From Bacteroidota bacterium (lineage in GTDB: Bacteria; Bacteroidota; Bacteroidia; Chitinophagales; Chitinophagaceae), in the NCBI GenBank assembly GCA_947441205.1, contig CANETM010000042.1:1-10379 (forward strand): a DNA stretch of 10,379 nt. Reading direction: 5' to 3'. Both the position numbers and the translations under genes were made by a program. Each line of letters starts with the position of its first letter. Within the stretch, counting starts at the first letter, position 1. The notes below the pieces were generated by a model. It did no database searches, was not told the origin of the DNA, and saw only the letters and a program-made list of their open reading frames with translations. This document shows positions 1 through 5,918 of the stretch, one piece after another.

Positions 1-219
1 AAAAACAACTGCATCCAAATGCGTAGTTTTTGTTCTAAGCATTTGATACCTAAAATCAGGGGTAGTGTCAATTACTACACAGGTAGTATCAGATTCAATT
101 TTAATACTTGTTCTTAAACGACTATCTCTTGGATCCTGAGAAGTACATACTTCACAATCGCACCCTATTAAGGGAACTCCAGTGCTTGTACCTGATCCTA
201 AAATGGTGATATTTAACAA
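1..219 (-). CDS. PhnP-like metallo-beta-lactamase-fold hydrolase, N-terminal part (cut by window start)
   Basis: The first 73 codons of a gene running off the left edge, translated by hand from the minus strand. The N-terminus reads (M)LNITILGSGTSTGVP, the opening strand and glycine loop of the COG1235/PhnP branch of the metallo-beta-lactamase fold. It is followed by GCDCEVC at residues 18-24, a cysteine cluster like the one that binds an accessory zinc in E. coli PhnP, and by DPRDSRLRTS, then VVIDTTPDFR, the second core strand of the fold. The HxHxDH metal site would lie beyond the edge. The only plausible start is TTG at 217-219, because an in-frame TAA lies 9 bases upstream and no ATG intervenes. 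PhnP itself is a phosphoribosyl cyclic phosphodiesterase, but nothing here suggests a phosphonate operon, so the substrate is unknown. The 90-residue gene upstream on the same strand is 65 nt away. Confidence 0.85.
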   Translation of the reverse strand, partial: MLNITILGSGTSTGVPLIGCDCEVCTSQDPRDSRLRTSIKIESDTTCVVIDTTPDFRYQMLRTKTTHLDAVVF

Positions 220-284
220 TGTACTTTATTTAATAATTTATTGCAATCAGCCCTTTTCAAATCCAAGTACAATAAATATTTTAA

Positions 285-557
285 CTAAGCTTCGGTTAAA
301 GAAAGCTTTTTAACCTCATCGTATAATTTTTGAGAATCATGCGTGAGTTTATCAAAATCAATTGATAATTGAGGTATTAATTCTAATAATGTATTTATAC
401 GTGCTTCTAAATTCAAAAATTTATTGAGTACTACTATTCTTTTAGTTTCTAATAAGCACCAACCGCTCTGAAAATTACCTCTTTCGTATCTTACAACGAA
501 CGCTGATTCACCTAAAATATCTTCTAACTTATTTAATGTAGTTTGAGTCAATTTCAT
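285..557 (-). CDS. Small conserved-looking protein of unknown function (90 aa)
   Basis: A 90-residue soluble protein without signal peptide, membrane segment or cysteine cluster. It starts MKLTQTTLNKLEDILG, passes through a basic and aromatic core (VRYERGNFQSGWCLLE) and a hydrophobic stretch (VVVLNKFLNLEARINTLLEL), and ends in a charged helix. It probably folds as a helical N-terminus, a short beta-hairpin and a C-terminal helix. I recall similar uncharacterised proteins in other Bacteroidota but cannot name a family. The reading frame extends upstream to ATG codons at 593 and 614. I prefer the ATG at 557 because a TATATTTG -7 element at 595-602 would place the transcript start near 588, downstream of both earlier ATGs. 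It precedes the PhnP-like gene on the same strand by 65 nt and diverges from the HD-domain gene. No function is assigned. Confidence 0.75.
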   Translation of the reverse strand: MKLTQTTLNKLEDILGESAFVVRYERGNFQSGWCLLETKRIVVLNKFLNLEARINTLLELIPQLSIDFDKLTHDSQKLYDEVKKLSLTEA

Positions 558-594
558 AATTATGCATTGATTTATAGGGTAGTAAGTGGACATA

Positions 595-627
595 CAAATA
601 TAGTTTTTTAGCAAACTAAGCAGGAAA
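595..627 (-). promoter_or_regulatory. Candidate Bacteroidota-type promoter for the 90-aa protein gene
   Basis: On the minus strand TATATTTG (602 down to 595) matches the Bacteroidota -7 consensus TAnnTTTG. TTTC at 627-624, one base off the -33 TTTG, lies 21 nt upstream, which is within the accepted spacing. The predicted transcript start is near 588, giving a leader of about 30 nt to the ATG at 557. The -7 match is exact. The -33 match is weak in AT-rich sequence. Confidence 0.45.
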
Positions 628-679
628 ATAAGGCCTAGTAGTTATTCACATTTCGTACCTTTACCACCACTCATTTTAT

Positions 680-1909
680 ATGGCTTTTACACATCGAAAA
701 ATTATTAATGACCCCGTTCATGGATTTATAACCATTAACGATCCACTCATTTTTGAAATTATTAGTCATCCTTACTATCAAAGACTAAGAAGAATTCAAC
801 AAATGGCGCTTGCGCAATTGGTTTATCCAGGGGCAGTGCATACACGTTTGCATCACTCTTTGGGTGCATATCATTTAATGTGCATTGCTATAAATGAATT
901 AAAAGACAAAGGAATTGAAATTACACCCGAGGAAGCTGTCGCAGTAAAAGCAGCAATTCTTTTACATGATATTGGACATGGGCCTTATTCACATGCATTA
1001 GAAAAAATACTCTTAAAAGGTATTAGTCATGAGTCACTTTCATTGGTGATTATGCAAAATCTAAACGAGCATGAAAATCCTATACTTAAAGGAAATTTAT
1101 CATTAGCCATTCAAATATTTACCAATCAATATCCAAAAAAGTTTTTACACCAATTAATTAGTGGTCAATTGGATGTTGACAGGCTTGATTATTTATCAAG
1201 AGATAGTTTTTTTACAGGGGTAACTGAAGGCGTTGTTGGATATGAAAGGATTCTTAAAATGCTAATAGTGCGCGATAATGAACTAGTAGTTGAAGAAAAA
1301 GGAATTAATAGTGTAGAGAAATTTTTATTATCACGTCGTTTAATGTATTGGCAAGTTTATAGACACAAAACAGTTGTAGCTAGCGAAAACATGTTGGTTA
1401 AAATAATTGAACGAGCTCAATTATTATTTGAACAAAAAAATGAACAAGTTAAAACAGGTGCATTACTTGATAATTTTTTAAGCAACCCAAATATCAAAAT
1501 TGAGGATCTATCCTTAAATGATTATTGTAATTTAGACGATACAGATATTATGCATGCCATCAAGAAATGGCAATACCATACCGACCCAGTATTATCTCTT
1601 TTATGTAAAGGACTATTAAACAGAAAATGCTTTAAATGTCAAATCCAATCCGAACCTATTGAAGACCAGCAATGGATTAACGCTTTAAATAAGACTAGGA
1701 TTAAAAATGCATTAAATGAACAAGACCTAGCATTTTTGTGTTTTAAAGGAACAGTATCTAATACTTTGTACAAAAATGACAATGAAACCATTAAAATTTT
1801 GCTAAAATCCGGTGAAATTGCCAATATTTCAGCTATTCAAAACGCTTTAATCGTGGAAAGTCTTTCAGCCCCAGTGAAAAAATTTTACATTTGTTCACTT
1901 AACGAATAA
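680..1909 (+). CDS. HD-domain phosphohydrolase (COG1078, dNTPase/SAMHD1-like)
   Basis: A 409-residue cytoplasmic metal-dependent phosphohydrolase of the HD superfamily. The family opening KIINDPVHGFI is at residues 7-17. Metal and active-site motifs follow in order: HTRLHHS at 54-60, LLHDIGHGPYSHALE at 94-108 with the HD pair at H96-D97 plus H100 and H105, and DVDRLDYLSRDSFFTG at 165-180 with the later metal-ligand Asp. A helical segment with RRLMYWQVYRHK near 220-230 is also typical. Relatives such as E. faecalis EF1143 hydrolyse dNTPs and SAMHD1 is a distant cousin, but the substrate of the Bacteroidota members is not settled. The length is normal and all signature residues are present. The ATG at 680 fits because the conserved motif begins at once. 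lpxD follows 22 nt downstream. From memory this pairing with lpx genes is common in Bacteroidota, though a functional link to lipid A is unproven. Confidence 0.9.
   Translation: MAFTHRKIINDPVHGFITINDPLIFEIISHPYYQRLRRIQQMALAQLVYPGAVHTRLHHSLGAYHLMCIAINELKDKGIEITPEEAVAVKAAILLHDIGHGPYSHALEKILLKGISHESLSLVIMQNLNEHENPILKGNLSLAIQIFTNQYPKKFLHQLISGQLDVDRLDYLSRDSFFTGVTEGVVGYERILKMLIVRDNELVVEEKGINSVEKFLLSRRLMYWQVYRHKTVVASENMLVKIIERAQLLFEQKNEQVKTGALLDNFLSNPNIKIEDLSLNDYCNLDDTDIMHAIKKWQYHTDPVLSLLCKGLLNRKCFKCQIQSEPIEDQQWINALNKTRIKNALNEQDLAFLCFKGTVSNTLYKNDNETIKILLKSGEIANISAIQNALIVESLSAPVKKFYICSLNE
1863..1893 (+). promoter_or_regulatory. Candidate internal promoter for lpxD, inside the 3' end of the HD gene
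   Basis: TACATTTG at 1886-1893 fits the -7 consensus TAnnTTTG exactly. TTTC at 1863-1866 resembles the -33 TTTG with a 19-nt spacer. The transcript would start near 1900 and give a leader of about 30 nt before the lpxD ATG at 1932. The distance from the -7 box to the start codon (38 nt) resembles that of the other candidates in this window. The site also encodes the peptide YIC, so coincidence is possible. Confidence 0.35.
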
Positions 1910-1931
1910 CCCCCCATACAAAAATTATAGA

Positions 1932-2978
1932 ATGTTACAATTTAGTGCTCAACAGATTGCATTAATGATTCAAGGAAAAGTCGACGGTGACCAAGCTGTT
2001 GTCGTTTCTCAGTTTGGCAAAATTGAAGAAGCTACTGAAGGCCAAATTTCATTTTTAGCAAATCCGAAATATGAGGAGTTCTTATACTCAACTCATGCAA
2101 GCATTATCATTGTAAATGAAAACTATGTTTTAAAGTTCCCTATCAAAGCGACTTTAATTAGAGTGCCCGACGCTTATGCTGCGTTTGCTCAACTACTAAC
2201 TAAATACCAAGAATTAAAAACACAAAACTTAAGAGGAATTCAATCCCCCTCTCATATTGCCGAAACAGCAAAACTGGGTGAAAATCACTTTGTAGCTGCA
2301 TTTGCGCATATTGGTGAAAATGTTAGCATCGGAAATAACGTGAAAATTTTTCCTCATGTTGTCATAGGTGATAATGCAACTATTGGAAATGATGTTGTGT
2401 TGTATCCAGGCGTAATCATTTATGCGGATTGTATTTTAGGCAATCATATTACCATTCATGCTGGAGCCGTTATTGGTAGTGATGGTTTTGGCTTTGCTCC
2501 TTCTTCCGATGGACGCTATCAAAAGGTTCCTCAATTAGGGAATGTAATTATCGAAGATAATGTTGAAATTGGAGCCAATACAACCATTGACCGAGCAACC
2601 ATTGGATCAACAGTAATCAGAAAGGGAGTTAAGTTAGATAACCTCATTCAAGTAGCCCATAATGTTGAAGTGGGTGAAAACACCGTAATTGCTGCTCAAA
2701 CTGGATTAAGCGGAAGTACTAAGGTAGGTAAAGGTGTTATGATTGGAGGTCAGGTTGGAACAGCTGGGCATTTAAGCATTGCTGATGGAGTCAAAGTTGC
2801 AGGCCGAAGTGGTATAACTAAATCAATTTCACAAGCAAATAGCACCGTGACTGGTTATCCAGCAACGGACAACAACACTGCTTTAAGAGCCCAGGTTTAC
2901 ATGAAAAACCTGCCAAATTTGGAGAAAAGGGTCAAAGATCTCGAAATATTAGTTGCTCAACTATCCCAAAAAGGGTAA
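1932..2978 (+). CDS. lpxD: UDP-3-O-(3-hydroxyacyl)glucosamine N-acyltransferase LpxD
   Basis: Transfers a 3-hydroxyacyl chain from acyl-ACP to the 2-amino group of UDP-3-O-acyl-glucosamine, the third step of lipid A synthesis, in the cytoplasm. The 348 residues match the family length. Residues 1-100 form the LpxD N-terminal domain, with EGQISFLANPKYEEF at 36-50 as its signature. Residues 105-315 are a left-handed beta-helix of hexapeptide repeats (IGxN-type turns). The conserved IGSDGFGFAP is at 181-190, and QVAHNVEVG at 240-248 contains H243, equivalent to catalytic His239 of E. coli LpxD. The C-terminus, LPNLEKRVKDLEILVAQL, is the usual amphipathic helix. The start MLQFSAQQIA aligns with the normal N-terminus. 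No Shine-Dalgarno sequence is visible. It lies 22 nt after the HD gene and 62 nt before lpxC-fabZ. Confidence 0.97.
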   Translation: MLQFSAQQIALMIQGKVDGDQAVVVSQFGKIEEATEGQISFLANPKYEEFLYSTHASIIIVNENYVLKFPIKATLIRVPDAYAAFAQLLTKYQELKTQNLRGIQSPSHIAETAKLGENHFVAAFAHIGENVSIGNNVKIFPHVVIGDNATIGNDVVLYPGVIIYADCILGNHITIHAGAVIGSDGFGFAPSSDGRYQKVPQLGNVIIEDNVEIGANTTIDRATIGSTVIRKGVKLDNLIQVAHNVEVGENTVIAAQTGLSGSTKVGKGVMIGGQVGTAGHLSIADGVKVAGRSGITKSISQANSTVTGYPATDNNTALRAQVYMKNLPNLEKRVKDLEILVAQLSQKG

Positions 2979-2985
2979 ATGGACT

Positions 2986-2993
2986 TATTTTTG
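2986..2993 (+). promoter_or_regulatory. Possible -7 element ahead of lpxC-fabZ
   Basis: TATTTTTG, 8 nt after the lpxD stop, matches TAnnTTTG and lies in the largest gap (62 nt) within the lpx run. No TTG or TTTG is present 17-23 nt upstream, so the core promoter is incomplete. If real, it would let lpxC-fabZ be transcribed separately, with a leader of roughly 40 nt. Confidence 0.25.
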
Positions 2994-3040
2994 TTGGAAA
3001 TCATCGCTTTAAGAAACTAAAGCACAAATAATACAAGTGT

Positions 3041-4450
3041 ATGGATCAGCATTTTAATCCCGATAAACAGCACACTCTTTCCAAGAGCGTAAATATTAGT
3101 GGAACAGGATTACATACTGGCGTAATGGTAGAAATGAAATTGGTACCTGCTAATCCAGGATTTGGAATGCAATTTCAACGTATTGATTTACCCAACAAAC
3201 CCATTATAAAGGCGGACTGTGATTTAGTAACCGATACCAGTAGAGGTACCACCTTACAAGTGGGTGATGCAAAGGTTAGTACGGTTGAACATATTTTAGC
3301 AGCATTAGTGGGTAGTGGTGTTGACAATGTATTAATTGAACTCAACGGGCCTGAAATTCCAATCATGGATGGCAGCTCTGCTCCATTTATAAAAATAATT
3401 GAAGAAGCAGGAGTATTGGAACAAGATGCAGCAAAAGCATGGTATAGTATTGATGAAAATATTTTTCACTACGATGAAGCTAAAAGAGTTGAAATGGTTG
3501 CTTTGCCAGCACTTGATTATCAAATTACAACCTTAATTGATTTTAATAGTCCTGTTTTAGGAACCCAACACGCTGCCCTAACTACAATCAAAGATTTTAA
3601 ATCTGAGATTTCACCATGTAGAACATTTTGTTTTTTACATGAATTAGAAGCCTTGTTAGAGCATGATTTAATTAAAGGCGGCGATATTAATAACGCGATT
3701 GTTGTGGTGGACAAACCCGTTACTAGTGAAGAAATGGGTAGACTTGCAAAAGTTTTTAAACGTGAGAAAATTGAAGTTAAAAGTGAGGGTTATTTGAATA
3801 ACTTAGAATTACGTTTTCCCAATGAACCTGCTAGACATAAATTATTAGACGTTATTGGTGACTTAGCTTTAAGTGGCTACCCTATTAAGGCGCGAATTAT
3901 AGCAAATAGACCAGGCCATAGCAGCAATGTTGAATTTGCAAAAAAAATAAAACAGTACATCAAAAAAAATAAACATGTTAAAGACGTTCCTGTATTCAAT
4001 CCTTCCATAACGCCAGTTTTTAATTTAGAACAGATTGAAAAAATATTACCACATCGATACCCATTCTTATTTATTGATAAAATAATTGAATTAACTGATA
4101 CGGTTATTGTAGGCGTCAAAAATGTAACTTTTAATGAATGGTTTTTCCCAGGGCACTTTCCTGGAAATCCAGTTATGCCAGGTGTACTTCAAATTGAAGC
4201 ATTAGCACAGACGGGGGGTATTTTGTGTATTAACGCAATGCCAGAAGGAAATTATGATACTTATTTTTTAAAAATTGATAACTGTAAATTTAAGCAAATG
4301 GTAAAACCAGGTGATACCATGCTTTTAAAAATGGAATTAACTGCTCCCATTCGAAGAGGAATTTGTGAAATGAGAGGCACCGTTTATGTTGGAGGAAAAG
4401 TAGCAACCGAAGCCAACTTAGTTGCGCAAGTTGTTAAGAGAGCTGAATAA
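3041..4450 (+). CDS. lpxC-fabZ: Bifunctional LpxC deacetylase / FabZ 3-hydroxyacyl-ACP dehydratase fusion
   Basis: A 469-residue two-domain enzyme. Residues 1 to about 312 are LpxC, the zinc enzyme that deacetylates UDP-3-O-acyl-GlcNAc and commits it to lipid A. ISGTGLHTG is at 19-27. STVEHILAALVG carries E83 and zinc ligand H84. ARHKLLDVIGD carries ligands H266 and D270 with K267, and NRPGHSSN carries the catalytic-type H293. After a lysine-rich linker, residues from about 327 are FabZ, a hot-dog-fold dehydratase of fatty acid elongation. It shows ILPHRYPFLFIDKI at 335-348 and GHFPGNPVMPGVLQIEALAQ with catalytic H372 and E386. Both active sites look intact. The fusion is known from Bacteroidota and Chlorobi and is a main taxonomic clue here. 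LpxC and FabZ act on opposite sides of the balance between lipid A and phospholipid synthesis. lpxA begins 17 nt downstream. No other in-frame Met precedes the conserved region. Confidence 0.97.
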   Translation: MDQHFNPDKQHTLSKSVNISGTGLHTGVMVEMKLVPANPGFGMQFQRIDLPNKPIIKADCDLVTDTSRGTTLQVGDAKVSTVEHILAALVGSGVDNVLIELNGPEIPIMDGSSAPFIKIIEEAGVLEQDAAKAWYSIDENIFHYDEAKRVEMVALPALDYQITTLIDFNSPVLGTQHAALTTIKDFKSEISPCRTFCFLHELEALLEHDLIKGGDINNAIVVVDKPVTSEEMGRLAKVFKREKIEVKSEGYLNNLELRFPNEPARHKLLDVIGDLALSGYPIKARIIANRPGHSSNVEFAKKIKQYIKKNKHVKDVPVFNPSITPVFNLEQIEKILPHRYPFLFIDKIIELTDTVIVGVKNVTFNEWFFPGHFPGNPVMPGVLQIEALAQTGGILCINAMPEGNYDTYFLKIDNCKFKQMVKPGDTMLLKMELTAPIRRGICEMRGTVYVGGKVATEANLVAQVVKRAE

Positions 4451-4467
4451 TCATTTAAAACAAAGCT

Positions 4468-5265
4468 ATGACACATCCATTTACCTATATTGATCCAAAT
4501 GCTAAAATTGCACCTAACGTAAAAATTGATCCATTCACTGTCATTCATAGTGAGGTGATCATTGGTGAAGGTACTTGGATTGGGAGTAATGTTACCATTA
4601 TGAATGGTACCATAATTGGGAAAAATTGCAGAATTTTTCCGGGTGCTGTTATTGGTGCTGAACCCCAGGACTTAAAATTTAATGGAGAAAAAACCTCGGT
4701 TGAAATTGGTGATGGAACAACGATAAGAGAATTTGTAACTATTAACAGAGGTACCACAGACCGTTGGATTACAAAAGTGGGTAATAATTGCTTGATCATG
4801 GCTTACAGTCATATTGCACATGATTGTCTCATTGGCAATAATTGTATTTTAAGTAATAGTGTTCAAGTAGCTGGTCATGTTACTTTAGGTGACTATGCAT
4901 GGATTGCTGGCGTGAGTGCGGTGCATCAATTTGTAAACATTGGTCAACACGCATACATAGCTGGTGGTAGTTTAGTAAGTAAAGACGTCCCACCTTATAT
5001 TAAAGCGGTCCGCAATCCTTTAAGTTATGGTGGCGTAAATAGTGTAGGATTAAAGAGAAGAGGATTTGATTTAGAAAAAATCAATCACATATTAGACATA
5101 TACCGTTATATATTTAATAAAGGTATGAATACCACGCAGGCATTAGAATTTATTGAAGAAGAATTGCCTGCAACAGACGAACGTGATGAAATAGTAACTT
5201 TTATAAGAGACAGTGGTCGTGGTATTATCAAAAAATTTGGAAAAGGTGCAGTTGACGAAGATTAA
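4468..5265 (+). CDS. lpxA: Acyl-ACP--UDP-N-acetylglucosamine O-acyltransferase LpxA
   Basis: Catalyses the first, reversible step of lipid A synthesis: transfer of a 3-hydroxyacyl chain from ACP to the 3-OH of UDP-GlcNAc. The 265 residues are the usual size. Residues 1-185 form a hexapeptide beta-helix. LpxA-specific motifs are IGAEPQDLKFNGEKTSVEIG at 62-81, IREFVTINRGT at 86-96, SHIAHDC at 114-120 with H118 matching catalytic His125 of E. coli, and AVHQFVNIG at 151-159. The C-terminal helical domain starts near GLKRRGFDLEKI at 194-205. G166 aligns with Gly173, part of the E. coli acyl-length ruler, but I would not predict chain length from this alone. It lies 17 nt after lpxC-fabZ and only 2 nt before the ABC ATPase, so cotranscription is likely. 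Confidence 0.97.
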   Translation: MTHPFTYIDPNAKIAPNVKIDPFTVIHSEVIIGEGTWIGSNVTIMNGTIIGKNCRIFPGAVIGAEPQDLKFNGEKTSVEIGDGTTIREFVTINRGTTDRWITKVGNNCLIMAYSHIAHDCLIGNNCILSNSVQVAGHVTLGDYAWIAGVSAVHQFVNIGQHAYIAGGSLVSKDVPPYIKAVRNPLSYGGVNSVGLKRRGFDLEKINHILDIYRYIFNKGMNTTQALEFIEEELPATDERDEIVTFIRDSGRGIIKKFGKGAVDED

Positions 5266-5267
5266 TA

Positions 5268-5894
5268 ATGTTACAAATAAGCTTACATAACGCTGCAAAA
5301 AGATATAATAAGGACTGGATTTTTAAAGACCTTAATTATACTTTTGAAATGGGCAAACATTATGCACTCATAGGCAATAATGGTTCAGGGAAAAGCACTT
5401 TATTGCAAATTATTGCAGGTTACATTAATTTATCAAAAGGAAGCATTACTTGGGATCAACATGATACCCAAAATATTTATAAGCAAATAAGTTTAGCAGC
5501 TCCCTATTTAGAATTAATTGAAGAGTTTACCACCATTGAGCAATTTGAATTTCATGAACAATTCAAGCCATTTAGAAAGGACCTTACTGTCAATCAAATG
5601 ATTGAAATGATTGGATTGAAAAACGCCACCCATAAACAAATTCGATATTTTAGTAGTGGTATGAAACAAAGACTAAAATTAGCTTTAGCTATTTTTTCAG
5701 AAGCGCCTATTTTATTACTTGACGAACCTTGTAGTAATTTAGACAAGGAAGGCTATGCTTTATATCATTCACTTATCAAACAATATGCACTTCACAAACT
5801 TATTATTGTTGGAAGTAATGATGCCTTGGAATATGATTATTGCAATGAATGTGTAAACTTACTTGACTATAAAGTTGTTGGCAATAACAGTTAA
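5268..5894 (+). CDS. ABC-type ATPase with atypical Q- and H-loops, transport partner unknown
   Basis: A 208-residue single nucleotide-binding domain with no membrane segment. The Walker A motif GNNGSGKST is at 36-44, the ABC signature FSSGMKQRLKL at 128-138, Walker B ILLLDEP at 148-154 with catalytic-type E153, and the D-loop SNLD at 156-159. Two normally conserved residues are missing. The Q-loop region reads ISLAAPYLELIEE (74-86) with no Gln, and the H-loop reads VGSNDALEY (181-189) with Asn184 where the switch His should be. I recall the same AAPYLELIEE and SND patterns in other Bacteroidota proteins, which would make this a lineage variant rather than decay. The start codon is 2 nt after the lpxA stop, so the gene is probably translated with the lpx operon. 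No permease gene is in the window. Annotation pipelines may call it CcmA-like or a generic transporter ATPase, and neither role is supported here. Confidence 0.9.
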   Translation: MLQISLHNAAKRYNKDWIFKDLNYTFEMGKHYALIGNNGSGKSTLLQIIAGYINLSKGSITWDQHDTQNIYKQISLAAPYLELIEEFTTIEQFEFHEQFKPFRKDLTVNQMIEMIGLKNATHKQIRYFSSGMKQRLKLALAIFSEAPILLLDEPCSNLDKEGYALYHSLIKQYALHKLIIVGSNDALEYDYCNECVNLLDYKVVGNNS

Positions 5895-5918
5895 ATTAAA
5901 ACACTTAAGATTTTTATT

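Noticed and set aside
558..614. N-terminal extension of the 90-aa protein to ATG codons at 593 or 614.
   Set aside because: The extension (MLKNYICMSTYYP...) overlaps the TATATTTG promoter element and would start upstream of the predicted transcript.
656..663. TACCTTTA as a -7 element for the HD-domain gene.
   Set aside because: The last base differs from TAnnTTTG and no -33-like TTG lies 17-23 nt upstream; the leader would be only about 10 nt.
2250..2870. Repeated IGxN/VxIGxN-type segments in LpxD (and again in LpxA at 4470-5020) as DNA repeats.
   Set aside because: They are the hexapeptide repeats of the beta-helix fold, degenerate at DNA level and fully explained by the protein family.
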